Assembly: GCF_004363725.1 (NCBI RefSeq) | Contig: NZ_SNZF01000030.1 | Coordinates: 1-47,350, forward strand | Reading direction: 5' to 3' | Length of the DNA: 47,350 bases | Source: Aquamicrobium defluvii | GTDB lineage: Bacteria > Pseudomonadota > Alphaproteobacteria > Rhizobiales > Rhizobiaceae | In this document: piece by piece, positions 23,451-31,595 of the stretch | How the letters are laid out: every line of letters begins with the position of its first letter | Position numbering within the stretch: position 1 is the stretch's first letter | Translations under genes and position numbers: made by a program | The notes under the pieces: model-generated | What the model was told of the DNA's origin: nothing | Seen by the model: the letters and a program-made list of their open reading frames with translations, nothing else | The model's database searches: none

Positions 23451-24286
23451 TGGACACGGGCTTCCATCGCCACCGGACCTGCGGGGGTACAGGTCCACAG
23501 CAGCATTTCATCACCCTCCCATCGGGCGTTCAGCATCATGTCGCCGGTGCTGTAGAGGGACGACAAGGCCCGCACCCCGATCCGCGCCGGCCGCTTTCCG
23601 GCCAGTTCCTGCGCAAACCGCGCAAGCAGGGTTGCCTGTAGCGGACCATGAACGACGAGCCCCGGATAGCCTTCGACACCCGTCGCATAAGGCAGATCGT
23701 AATGGATGCGATGACCGTTGAAGGTGAGAGCCGAATAGCGGAAGAGCAGGGGCGGCGTGGGCGTAACGGTTCGCACATGCTCCCCTTTCTCCGCAGCCAT
23801 CGCCTGCGCCTGCGCCTGCGGGGAAGGTGCCGCAGCATTGTCCCTGTAAACGATTGTCTGCCGCTCGTTCAGCACCGGAATACCGCCGCTGACATAGGCG
23901 TGGTCGAGCGTGACGAAGCATAATATGCCGGACCGGCCCTGCTTGACCTCGACATCGGTCACGCGCGAGCGGCGCTCCACCATATCGCCGATGCGGATAT
24001 CGCCGGTGAACTCCAGCGTGCTTGCGGCCCACATGCGGCGCGGCAGCGGAACCGGCGGCATGAACCCGCCCCGTGGCGGGTGCCCATCCTCTCCAAGAGC
24101 GGAACTGAGCGCAGCCAGCTGCCCCAGGCAATAGTGGATCATGACAGGGGCGGCTGCACCGGTTGCGCTGTCACCCTGACCATCGAGCGTGGCCTCGAAC
24201 CGTTCAGCCAGACCTGAGGTCAGGATCTCGCCTGCGACTTCCTCACTGCCGATCCAGCCCTTGAGATGATCGATGTCGAGTTGCAT
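23444..24286 (-). CDS. MaoC/FAS1-like hydratase (itaconyl/mesaconyl-CoA hydratase type)
   Basis: A 280-residue double-hotdog protein. The N-terminal half is the FAS1-like dehydratase domain (HYCLGQLAALSSALGEDGHP, PLPRRMWAASTLEFTGDIRIGD), and the C-terminal half has LLFRYSALTFNGHRIHYD, the R-hydratase motif with catalytic Asp/His, followed by YPGLVVHGPLQATLL. Itaconyl-CoA hydratase (Ich/RipB), 3-methylfumaryl-CoA hydratase and mesaconyl-CoA hydratase share this architecture and length. Together with the CitE-like lyase immediately downstream it suggests hydration then cleavage of an unsaturated C5 or C6 diacid CoA ester. The exact substrate is not readable. It starts 20 bp after the acyl-CoA dehydrogenase gene. 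Confidence 0.85.
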   Translation of the reverse strand: MQLDIDHLKGWIGSEEVAGEILTSGLAERFEATLDGQGDSATGAAAPVMIHYCLGQLAALSSALGEDGHPPRGGFMPPVPLPRRMWAASTLEFTGDIRIGDMVERRSRVTDVEVKQGRSGILCFVTLDHAYVSGGIPVLNERQTIVYRDNAAAPSPQAQAQAMAAEKGEHVRTVTPTPPLLFRYSALTFNGHRIHYDLPYATGVEGYPGLVVHGPLQATLLARFAQELAGKRPARIGVRALSSLYSTGDMMLNARWEGDEMLLWTCTPAGPVAMEARVQW

Positions 24287-24306
24287 ATGTCGCCTCCTTC
24301 GGCTGC

Positions 24307-25470
24307 TCAGAAGCTTCTGGGCAGGCCCAGAACGTGTTCCGCCACATAGCTGAGGATGAGATTGGTGGAGATGGGCGCGACCTGATAAAGCCGCGTCTCG
24401 CGGAATTTGCGCTCCACATCATATTCGCAGGCGAAGCCGAAGCCGCCGTGGAACTGCAGGCAGGCATTTGCCGCTTCCCAGCTTGCCTTGGCGGCCAGAT
24501 ATTTCGCCATGTTGGCCTGCGCGCCGCAATCCTGATTGCTGTCGTAGAGCCGGCACGCCTCGAACCGCATCAGGTTTGCCGCCTCGACCTCGATGAAAGC
24601 CTCCGCAATGGGGAACTGGACGCCCTGGTTCTGGCCGATGGCCCTCCCGAAAACGCGGCGCTCGCTGACATAGCCGGTCACCCTGTCGGTGAACCAGTAG
24701 CCGTCGCCGATGCACTCGGCGGCTATCAGCGTGCGCTCTGCATTGAGGCCCGTGAGAATATAGCGGAACCCTTTTCCCTCCTCGCCGATCAGGTTTTCCT
24801 CGGGAAGCTCCAGCTCGTCGAAGAAGATCTCGTTGGTTTCATGATTGACCATGTTGGCAATGGGGCGCACCTCCATGCCTTTCTTCATGGCTTCCCTGAT
24901 GTCGACGACGAAGATCGACATGCCGTCCGACTTCTTCTTCACGTCGGCAAGGGGCGTCGTGCGGGCAAGAAGGATCATGAGATCGGAATGCTGGACGCGG
25001 CTTATCCAGACCTTCTGACCGTTGACGACCCATCTGCCGTCCTTCCTGACGGCAGTGGTTTTAAGCTGCGTGGTATCGGTTCCGGTGGTGGGTTCGGTCA
25101 CCGCCATGGACTGGAGACGCAGCTCTCCCGTCGCGATCTTCGGAAGATAACGCTGACGCTGTTCCTCCGAGCCATGGCGAACAAGCGTATTCATATTGTA
25201 CATCTGGCCATGGCAGGCACCGGAGTTGCCACCGGAGCGGTTGATCTCCTCCATGATGACGCTCGCCTCGGTCAGGCCGAGACCCGAGCCGCCATACTCT
25301 TCCGGGATGAGAGCGGCCAGCCAGCCAGCCTTAGTCAGCGCATCCACGAACGCTTCCGGGTAGGCGCGTTCCTCATCGACCCTGCGGTGATATTCATCGG
25401 GAAACTCCGCACACAGCGAGCGCACGGCGTCACGGATATCCTGGTACTGATCAGACTGGCTGGTGGGCAT
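24307..25470 (-). CDS. Acyl-CoA dehydrogenase
   Basis: A 387-residue FAD enzyme that introduces a 2,3-double bond into an acyl-CoA. The order of domains is normal: N-terminal helices with ALIPEEYGGSGLGLTEASV, the FAD-contact strand SMAVTEPTTGTDTTQLKTTA with VVNGQKVWIS, and the C-terminal helix bundle with LQFHGGFGFACEYDVERKFR close to the usual catalytic glutamate region. The ATG at 25470 (MPTSQSDQYQ) is preferred to a TTG 24 bp upstream. It lies between the GST and MaoC-like genes, so it probably makes the enoyl-CoA that the hydratase uses. Confidence 0.92.
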   Translation of the reverse strand: MPTSQSDQYQDIRDAVRSLCAEFPDEYHRRVDEERAYPEAFVDALTKAGWLAALIPEEYGGSGLGLTEASVIMEEINRSGGNSGACHGQMYNMNTLVRHGSEEQRQRYLPKIATGELRLQSMAVTEPTTGTDTTQLKTTAVRKDGRWVVNGQKVWISRVQHSDLMILLARTTPLADVKKKSDGMSIFVVDIREAMKKGMEVRPIANMVNHETNEIFFDELELPEENLIGEEGKGFRYILTGLNAERTLIAAECIGDGYWFTDRVTGYVSERRVFGRAIGQNQGVQFPIAEAFIEVEAANLMRFEACRLYDSNQDCGAQANMAKYLAAKASWEAANACLQFHGGFGFACEYDVERKFRETRLYQVAPISTNLILSYVAEHVLGLPRSF

Positions 25471-25503
25471 GGATTTCGCTTCGCTTGAGAACAACGGGGC
25501 GGT

Positions 25504-26142
25504 TTATGCAGCCGGCCGGGGGTCGTCCCGGAACCCGGTGGCAATGACGGAAGGCCGCTGGCAAAAACCTTCGTGCCATGCCGCAAGACGCGGTCGGGAG
25601 GCCGGCCAGTTGTCGTCCGCAAAACGGAAGTTCAGGTAGCAAAGCGCCACTCCGATGCTCAGATGGCCGACATCGAACGGACGCCCGGCAATCGCATCGA
25701 CATTCGCTTCCAGCCAGTCCAGCGCGCTGAAAAGCTTGCGCCGGTTGGCGGCAATCAGCTGTTCGCTCTGCTGTTGCGCCGGGCGCATCCGCGTTTCGAT
25801 CAGCAGTGTCAGGGCAATGTCGAGGATGCCGGAACCGGTCGCTTCGTCGCGCAGGGCGATCAGGCGCGCCTGCGGATCGGCAGGAAACAGCACAGGGCCG
25901 CTGGTGCCGGTCATGTCTGCCCACTCGCATATGACGCGCGAATCCCAGATAGGCTCAGCATCGTCGCGCTCGAGCGTCGGGATCTTGGACAGCGGGTTGA
26001 TCTCCATCAGCCCCTCGTGTGGAACCATGGGATCGGCGGCCGTGCGAACCGTCTGCACGGCGCCGTCCAGCCCCTTTTCATGCAGTGCAACCATGGCCTT
26101 GCGCACATATGGAGATCTTGGCGACCAGTGAAGCGTGGGCAT
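25504..26142 (-). CDS. Glutathione S-transferase family protein
   Basis: A 212-residue protein with a thioredoxin-like N-terminal domain (LHWSPRSPYVRKAMVALHEKGL, NPLSKIPTLERDD, IWDSRVICEWAD with the glutathione gamma-glutamyl-binding DS) and an all-helical C-terminal domain (HLSIGVALCYLNFRF). The catalytic position is probably the serine in SPRSPYVRK. It starts 12 bp after the Cat1/RipA-like gene. Glutathione transferases in catabolic operons may act as isomerases or detoxify an electrophilic acyl intermediate, and which applies here is unknown. Confidence 0.87.
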   Translation of the reverse strand: MPTLHWSPRSPYVRKAMVALHEKGLDGAVQTVRTAADPMVPHEGLMEINPLSKIPTLERDDAEPIWDSRVICEWADMTGTSGPVLFPADPQARLIALRDEATGSGILDIALTLLIETRMRPAQQQSEQLIAANRRKLFSALDWLEANVDAIAGRPFDVGHLSIGVALCYLNFRFADDNWPASRPRLAAWHEGFCQRPSVIATGFRDDPRPAA

Positions 26143-26154
26143 GATGTTCCTCCT

Positions 26155-27405
26155 TCAGGGATTGGCCGCATCCAATGCGGCGCGGTGTTCGGGAGCCGCG
26201 ATGTCGATCATCCGCCGCCGCCGCTCGCGGAGCGTGCAGCCGCGCAGATCCGCAATGCCATGTTCGGTCACGATGATGCCGGCGTCGCTGCGCGCGGTCG
26301 AAACCGGGCCGGAAAGCTGCGCCACGATGCGCGACTGCCCGGTTTTCGAGACGATCGACGGCAGCGCGATAACGGGCAGGCCGCCTCTGGAAAGGGCAGC
26401 CGCGCGCATGAAATCGCCCGCCGCACCGACGGCGCCAAGGTAGGTGGCGTCGGCAACCTCGGCATTGATCTGGCCGGTCAGATCGACCTCGATCGCAGAA
26501 TTGATCGCGGTGAAGCGCTCCTGCGCCGCCAACCTTGCCGGGTCATGGGTGTAGGAAGTCGGCGCAAGACACAGCGTGCGGTTGCCCTGCGCCCAGCGCC
26601 AGCTTTCCGGCCCGCCCATGACGGCGCCGGTGACCGTCACCCCAATATCCATGCTCTTGCGCGCATTGGTGATGACGCCCGCTTCAGCCAGCCTCGCCAC
26701 GCCATCGCCAACCGTTCCGGAGTGGACGCCAAGATCGCGATGCGCGCCAAGGGCGTCCATAATCGAGTCGGGAAGATTGCCGATGCCCATCTGCAAGGTC
26801 GCGCCATCCTCGACCAGCCCGGCAATGCGTTGCGCGATCTTCGCGGTAACGCAATCCGGGGGGCTGACCGGCATGGCAGGCAGGGGGCGCGAACTCCTGA
26901 CGATATAGTCGATCTGTCCGGGATGAACGGTGCAGGAGCCGAAGGTAGCCGGCATGAGGCTGTTCACCTGCGCCACCACGACGCGCGCACGCCCGACAAG
27001 ATCGGCGATATATTCCGCACAAAGGCCGACCGGGTAGGTGCCGTCAGATCCGGCGGGAGGAAGGTGCAGCAGCAGCAGATCGACCGGGCTCAGGGCATCG
27101 GCGAACTGGCGGTAGGTCAGCGGCAGGATGTCGAGCTTTCCCGCCTGCGCAAGCTTCCGGTTTCGCGCGCCGCCCGTATAGGAAATGAACGAAACGCAAT
27201 CGGCATGTTCCGGCGCGACACTGTCAGACAGCACGAGGCCGACGCCCGCGCGGAACCCACCAACCTCGTGCCGGGCGGCCATCAGCGCTTCTGTCAGCGT
27301 CAGCGGCTCGGCGGCGGCCTGTCCCCACACCACCATGCCGCCCCGCGGCAGCAGTGCAGGCCAGTCGATATCGCCGGCTTCGAGTATTTGCGGGCCAGCC
27401 TTCAC
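26155..27405 (-). CDS. Acetyl-CoA hydrolase/CoA-transferase family protein (Cat1/RipA-like) with altered active site
   Basis: A 416-residue protein of the acetyl-CoA hydrolase/4-hydroxybutyrate CoA-transferase fold. Marks include VNSLMPATFG, QMGIGNLPDSIMDAL, LGVHSGTVGDGVARL, VITNARKSMD and INSAIEVDLTGQINAEV. In the 4-hydroxybutyrate transferase branch, as I remember it, the covalent catalytic glutamate lies in HTE(M/L).SDG. Here that position reads HSGTVGDG (residues 228-235), so the glutamate is glycine. It may be a hydrolase-like or non-transferase branch. It starts with GTG overlapping the thiolase stop (GTGA). With the MaoC-like and CitE-like genes it recalls RipA-RipB-RipC of itaconate breakdown, but the active-site change weakens that reading. 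Confidence 0.75.
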   Translation of the reverse strand: MKAGPQILEAGDIDWPALLPRGGMVVWGQAAAEPLTLTEALMAARHEVGGFRAGVGLVLSDSVAPEHADCVSFISYTGGARNRKLAQAGKLDILPLTYRQFADALSPVDLLLLHLPPAGSDGTYPVGLCAEYIADLVGRARVVVAQVNSLMPATFGSCTVHPGQIDYIVRSSRPLPAMPVSPPDCVTAKIAQRIAGLVEDGATLQMGIGNLPDSIMDALGAHRDLGVHSGTVGDGVARLAEAGVITNARKSMDIGVTVTGAVMGGPESWRWAQGNRTLCLAPTSYTHDPARLAAQERFTAINSAIEVDLTGQINAEVADATYLGAVGAAGDFMRAAALSRGGLPVIALPSIVSKTGQSRIVAQLSGPVSTARSDAGIIVTEHGIADLRGCTLRERRRRMIDIAAPEHRAALDAANP

Positions 27406-28604
27406 GCGCCGGCCCGTTCAAAAATCGCGGCGATGCCCTGACCGCCGCCGATGCACATGGTTTCGAGGCCGAAGCGGCCTGCGCGCCGGTTCAGCTCGTG
27501 GATGAGCGTCGTGGCGATGCGCATTCCGGTCGCACCCACCGGATGCCCCAGAGAAATGCCGGAGCCGTGCGGATTGAGGCGGTCCGGATCGTTCCATCCC
27601 CAGCCCTTCAGCACGGCCAGAACCTGAGCGGCGAAGGCCTCGTTCACTTCCACCACGCTCATGTCGTCGAACGACAGGCCGGTGCGGGCAAACAGCTTCT
27701 GCACCGCGGGCACGGGGCCGATGCCCATCGTCGCCGGTTCGCAGCCGGCCACCGCCCAGCCATGCAGCCATGCCATCGGTTCAAGCCCAAGTTCGGAAAG
27801 CTTGTCCCCGGCAACGACGAGGCAGGCGGAAGCAGCGTCATTTTGCTGTGCGGCGTTGCCCGCCGTCACGGTTCCGCCCGGCACGATCGTGCGCAAACCC
27901 GCCAGCGTTTCGGCTGTGGTCCCGGGCCTGACGCCTTCGTCCCGGCTTAGAACCTGCGGATTCCCCTTGCGCTGCGGCACGGACACCGGAACGACTTCCG
28001 CATCGAACACGCCATTTTCCCACGACGACGCCGCACGCTGCTGGCTGCGCGCGGCATAGGCGTCGGCTTCCTCGCGCGTGATGGAATAGTCACGCGCCAG
28101 ATTTTCGGCCGTCTCGATCATTCCGGAAATCTTTCCGAAACGCCATTCGGGCTGGGAGCGTTCGCGACCTCTGTCGAGCCGGTCGTAGAGGCGCGTGCTG
28201 CCCGCACGGCTGCCCCAGCGCATGTCGGTGGTGTAGTATTCGATGTTGGACATGGATTCGACACCGCCGGCCATCACCACGTCGGCAGCGCCGGTCTGAA
28301 CCATCATCGCCGCGGTGAGCAGCGCCTGCAGGCCACCGCCGCAGCGCCGGTCGAGCTGCATGCCCGAAACGGAAATCGGAAAATCCGCCTCCAGAGCAAT
28401 CCACCGCCCGATGCACGGTGCCTCGGAGTTCGCATAGGACTGGGCAAACACCACATCGTCGATGCGGCCGGGGTCGATGCCGGCGCGCTCCACGACCGCC
28501 TTTGCAATCAGCGCACCCAGCTTCTCTGCCGGAAGCGGCCGCAGAGCGCCCCCGAATGCACCGACGGGAGTGCGTAGCGGCATGACAATGGCGGCGCGCC
28601 TCAT
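27402..28604 (-). CDS. Thiolase (acetyl-CoA acyltransferase)
   Basis: A 400-residue thiolase with the full catalytic set: nucleophile Cys88 in QLDRRCGGGLQALL, the NEAFAAQ motif, His in GISLGHPVGATG and the second Cys in CIGGGQG. The common CGSG after the nucleophile reads CGGG here. It cleaves a 3-oxoacyl-CoA to acetyl-CoA plus a shortened acyl-CoA. The ATGA overlap with the MBL-fold gene upstream and the GTGA overlap with the Cat1/RipA-like gene downstream show tight coupling. The operon also encodes a 3-oxoacid CoA-transferase, as in the beta-ketoadipate pathway (PcaIJ plus PcaF). Whether the substrate is beta-ketoadipyl-CoA cannot be decided from the sequence. Confidence 0.92.
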   Translation of the reverse strand: MRRAAIVMPLRTPVGAFGGALRPLPAEKLGALIAKAVVERAGIDPGRIDDVVFAQSYANSEAPCIGRWIALEADFPISVSGMQLDRRCGGGLQALLTAAMMVQTGAADVVMAGGVESMSNIEYYTTDMRWGSRAGSTRLYDRLDRGRERSQPEWRFGKISGMIETAENLARDYSITREEADAYAARSQQRAASSWENGVFDAEVVPVSVPQRKGNPQVLSRDEGVRPGTTAETLAGLRTIVPGGTVTAGNAAQQNDAASACLVVAGDKLSELGLEPMAWLHGWAVAGCEPATMGIGPVPAVQKLFARTGLSFDDMSVVEVNEAFAAQVLAVLKGWGWNDPDRLNPHGSGISLGHPVGATGMRIATTLIHELNRRAGRFGLETMCIGGGQGIAAIFERAGA

Positions 28605-29515
28605 GCCCGCGGCTCCGGCAGTTCAAATGCCGGCCAATCGGCATTCCGGAACCTGTAGCCCCCCGTGCTGCGCACAATATAGCCACAGCAGGGCTCACCG
28701 AAATGCATGGGCATGATGAGCGTTCCCTTGTCCGCCGCATCGGCAAGAACGCGCGCGCGGGTCTGCCGCGCCAGTTCGGGAAGAGCGCAATAGGCCGTGT
28801 TCAGCTCGGGATAGACGATCTGCAACGGGGAATGGAACACATCCGCGCAAAACAGCCCCTCTTCGCCATCCGCCATCAGGCGATAGCTGAGCATGCCCGC
28901 CGTGTGGCCGGGGACTGGCTCGACATTGAGGCAGTCAAGAATGAAGCCGGCATCGTCAGGCACCATATCGGCAAGTCCGGCATCGACGACAGGCATCACG
29001 CTGTCGGCCCAGCTGTCGTCCATCACCGCATCCGGCGCCTTCCGGAGCGCCTGCTCGAAATGCCTGAAATCGGTCTGCGGGATCAGATAGCGCGCATTGA
29101 GGAAGGTCGGCACCCATTTGCCGCCATCAAGAATCGTGTTCCAGCCGGTATGGTCCATATGCATATGGGTCTGAAGGACGTGGGTTACCCGGGACCGCTC
29201 GGCACCGGCGGCGGTCAGCCACTCCAGAACCCTGTTGTTCAGGCGGTTCATGCGCGCGGTGGCGCGGGGCTTGTCGTTGCCCACGCCCGTGTCGATCAGG
29301 ATGATCTTGTCATCGATTTCAACAACCCAGATCTGAATGGTTACGATCAGGCGGTTCATCGACGGGATATAGTGGTGAGGCGCCAGCCATTTGGCTTCGC
29401 CATCGAGCTTTTCCCGCGGCAGATCCGGAAACAGAGATGCCGGATCATGAGTAGGGGCCGCATATTCCAGAATGCGTGAAACGCGCGCCCTGCCGATTTT
29501 TCGGGACTGGATCAT
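28601..29515 (-). CDS. MBL-fold metallohydrolase
   Basis: A 304-residue metallo-beta-lactamase-fold enzyme with the zinc motif HMHMDHTGW, the metal-bridging aspartate/histidine segments VPGHTAGM and ADVFHSP, and ILIDTGVGND before the metal loop. It resembles quorum-quenching lactonases and related esterases (N-acyl-homoserine lactonase-like), so a lactone or ester hydrolysis step is plausible. The ATG at 29515 is chosen because GAGGAG lies 6 bp upstream. The frame is open 51 codons further upstream with arginine-rich sequence that overlaps the SnoaL-like gene and is not expected. It ends overlapping the thiolase start. Confidence 0.87.
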   Translation of the reverse strand: MIQSRKIGRARVSRILEYAAPTHDPASLFPDLPREKLDGEAKWLAPHHYIPSMNRLIVTIQIWVVEIDDKIILIDTGVGNDKPRATARMNRLNNRVLEWLTAAGAERSRVTHVLQTHMHMDHTGWNTILDGGKWVPTFLNARYLIPQTDFRHFEQALRKAPDAVMDDSWADSVMPVVDAGLADMVPDDAGFILDCLNVEPVPGHTAGMLSYRLMADGEEGLFCADVFHSPLQIVYPELNTAYCALPELARQTRARVLADAADKGTLIMPMHFGEPCCGYIVRSTGGYRFRNADWPAFELPEPRA

Positions 29516-29525
29516 GCGCTTCTCC

Positions 29526-30008
29526 TCACGCCTGCGCGGCCAACGGCTTGCCCTCAGGCGTGATGTATTGCGGCTTGCCGACGAAGCCTTCCGAAAGGGG
29601 GGCGAAATAGTAGAAGGTGATCTTGCGTTTCCGGAATTTCCACAGCCCGTTTTCGCGCCGCAGCTCATCGTCGTAATGGCCGGCCGAAACGTAGGAGACG
29701 CCCTTCTTCACCGACAGGTACTGCATGGATATACGGCCGGTTGCCGTGTCATCCTGCAAATCAACCGTCGCATTGGTGCAGAAGTGCCAGAAATTCTCGG
29801 CAAGGCTCTCCACGGTGGTGCTGAAGAAGCGATGCACGGCCTCACGGCCTGTCACATGGGCGAGGCCCTGAAATTCACCGTCATCGGTGAACAGGTCCGC
29901 CAGCGCATCCCAGTCGCGCGCATCCAGCACATGGCAATAGCGTCCGCGCAGTTCGGAAATCGCCTGCCGGTCCTCGACCGCGCGCAGCCTTGCTTCAAAA
30001 TCGCTCAT
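29526..30008 (-). CDS. SnoaL-like / NTF2-fold protein
   Basis: A 160-residue alpha+beta-barrel protein of the SnoaL/NTF2-like superfamily. It starts EARLRAVEDRQAISELRGRY and has ARDWDALADLFTDDGEF, REAVHRFF and GLWKFRKRKITFYYF. These are the usual helix-turn, cone and last-strand segments. Members include small isomerases, dehydratases and the beta subunits of ring-hydroxylating dioxygenases. No dioxygenase alpha subunit is nearby, so an isomerase, cyclase or hydratase role on a pathway intermediate is more likely. It lies 20 bp after CoA-transferase subunit B. Confidence 0.8.
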   Translation of the reverse strand: MSDFEARLRAVEDRQAISELRGRYCHVLDARDWDALADLFTDDGEFQGLAHVTGREAVHRFFSTTVESLAENFWHFCTNATVDLQDDTATGRISMQYLSVKKGVSYVSAGHYDDELRRENGLWKFRKRKITFYYFAPLSEGFVGKPQYITPEGKPLAAQA

Positions 30009-30028
30009 TCGATCCTCCCATCACCGGC

Positions 30029-30688
30029 TCAGGCTTCAGGCATATGCAGCGTTGCGCCGGTCATTGCCTGCAACTGCTCCAATGTCATTCCTGCGATCAT
30101 TTCAGCAACCACAAAGCCGCGCGCGGTCACGTCTATCACGGCCAGGTCCGTGTAGATGCGGTCTACAGACGCCTGTGCTGTCAGCGGATATGTGCAGTCG
30201 CGCACCAGCCGCGGCTCGCCTTCCCTGGTCAGATGGTTCATGGCCACCCACACGCGGCGCGTTCCCACAGACAGGTCCATCGCGCCGCCCACGGCCGGGG
30301 CCGTGTCGTTCTCGGAAGTCGCCCAGTTGGCGATGTCGCCATTTTCCGCCACCTGATATGCGCCCAGAACGCACAGGTCGAGGTGCCCGCCCCGGATCAT
30401 GGCGAAGCTGTCTGCATGATGGAAGTAGGACCCGCCCGGGCGCAGCGTGACATATTGCTTGCCCGCATTGATGAGCCATGGATCGATGTCGGCATCGGCC
30501 GGGGCAGGCCCGATGCCGAGCAGGCCGTTCTCGGCGTGAAAGACGACTTCGCGTCCTTCGGGAACCTCGTCTGCAACCAGAGTCGGCACGCCGATGCCAA
30601 GGTTGACATACCAGCCATTGGGAATGTCGCTGGCGATGCGGGCTGCGATCTCACGACGCGAAAGTGGGGTCCAGATTCTTGTATCCAT
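30029..30688 (-). CDS. 3-oxoacid CoA-transferase, subunit B
   Basis: A 219-residue beta subunit of a class I CoA-transferase (ScoB/PcaJ/AtoA type). NLGIGVPTLVADEVP is the CoA-binding region, and HAENGLLGIGP carries the catalytic glutamate of the ENG motif. PGGSYFHHADSFAMIRGGHLD and AVGGAMDLSVG are further family segments. It works as a heterodimer with the alpha subunit encoded 19 bp upstream. The complex transfers CoA from a donor such as succinyl-CoA to an oxoacid. It probably activates the carboxylic acid that enters this operon's pathway. Confidence 0.92.
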   Translation of the reverse strand: MDTRIWTPLSRREIAARIASDIPNGWYVNLGIGVPTLVADEVPEGREVVFHAENGLLGIGPAPADADIDPWLINAGKQYVTLRPGGSYFHHADSFAMIRGGHLDLCVLGAYQVAENGDIANWATSENDTAPAVGGAMDLSVGTRRVWVAMNHLTREGEPRLVRDCTYPLTAQASVDRIYTDLAVIDVTARGFVVAEMIAGMTLEQLQAMTGATLHMPEA

Positions 30689-30707
30689 GATGGGATGTCG
30701 CTTTCCG

Positions 30708-31388
30708 TCAGAGCCGGGGGGAGCCGTATTCGATATGAACCACCCGGTCGACGAAGATGCCCGGGGTCACGATCGTCTCGGGGTCGAGGGTGCCGAGCGG
30801 CTCCAGATGCTGGGTCTGGGCAATGGTCATGCGCGCGGCCATTGCGCAAACCGGATTGAAGTTCCGCCCGGCAGCGCGATAGGTCAGATTTCCCCAGCGG
30901 TCCGCCTTCCATGCTTCGATAAGCGCAACGTCGCCGGACAGGGCTTCTTCCAGAACGCAGTCGCGGCCATCGAAATGGCGCACTTCCTTGCCCGCAGCGA
31001 GCCGGGTGCCAGCGCCAGTCGGGGTATAAAAGGCCGGCACACCGGCGCCGGCAGCGCGCATCCGTTCCGCGAGCGTGCCTTGCGGAACAAGCTCAAGCTC
31101 AATGCGCCCGGCCCGGTAAAGCTCCTCGAAGACCGTGGAGCCGACGATGCGCGGATAGCTGCAGATCAGCTTGCGGATACGGCCTTCCTTCAGCAGACGG
31201 GCAAGGCCCACCTGGCCATAGCCGGCATTGTTGGCGACGACCGTCAGATCCCTGATGCCGGTTTCCAGAACGCCTTCGATGAGGTGCGTGGCCTGACCGA
31301 CCGCGCCGAAGCCGCCCAGCAGAAAGGTCGCGCCATCTGCGACGCCGGAGAGCGCCTCAGCAACAGTCTCAACAGTCTTGTCGATCAC
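30708..31388 (-). CDS. 3-oxoacid CoA-transferase, subunit A
   Basis: A 226-residue alpha subunit of a class I CoA-transferase (ScoA/PcaI/AtoD type), recognised by LLGGFGAVGQATHLIEG, VVANNAGYGQVGLARLL, CSYPRIVGSTVFEELY, LVPQGTLAERMRAAGAGVPAFYTPTGAG and EAWKADRWGNLTYRAAGRNFNPVCA. GTG at 31388 is taken as the start because GGGAGG lies 8 bp upstream; an upstream TTG would include that ribosome-binding site. It is the first gene of a ten-gene leftward operon and faces the IclR-type regulator across about 200 bp that hold three operator copies. Confidence 0.92.
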   Translation of the reverse strand: MIDKTVETVAEALSGVADGATFLLGGFGAVGQATHLIEGVLETGIRDLTVVANNAGYGQVGLARLLKEGRIRKLICSYPRIVGSTVFEELYRAGRIELELVPQGTLAERMRAAGAGVPAFYTPTGAGTRLAAGKEVRHFDGRDCVLEEALSGDVALIEAWKADRWGNLTYRAAGRNFNPVCAMAARMTIAQTQHLEPLGTLDPETIVTPGIFVDRVVHIEYGSPRL

Positions 31389-31424
31389 CTCGACGCCTCC
31401 CTGCAACGCCTGAAACGGACAATA

Positions 31425-31501
31425 GTTCGTATAGCGAACTTATGTCCGTAATACGAAGGCTATTTGCCGCTGTCAAGCAGACGAATGTCCGTGGAGCGGA
31501 C
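31425..31501. promoter_or_regulatory. Three IclR-type operators in the CoA-transferase/regulator divergent region
   Basis: Three 15-bp sites share the plan GTYCG-N5-CGRAC: GTTCGTATAGCGAAC (31425-31439, perfect arms), GTCCGTAATACGAAG (31444-31458, one arm degenerate) and GTCCGTGGAGCGGAC (31487-31501, perfect arms). The first two centres are 19 bp apart. The same element occurs twice before the ABC importer gene at 32590-32623. The adjacent IclR-type gene is the obvious binder. Confidence 0.8.
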
Positions 31502-31595
31502 TTGCTGTCGCCAAATCGCAAGGTTTCGCGTATCACGGGCGCATGAGATGCGGCGCCCCTGGATAAACAGGCGAAAGATACAGAAGAGGGTTGAG

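Noticed and set aside
22659..27405. A complete RipABC itaconate degradation pathway
   Set aside because: The hydratase and lyase fit, but the RipA-like protein lacks the expected catalytic glutamate, and six extra genes with a PcaIJ-type transferase point to a longer or different pathway.
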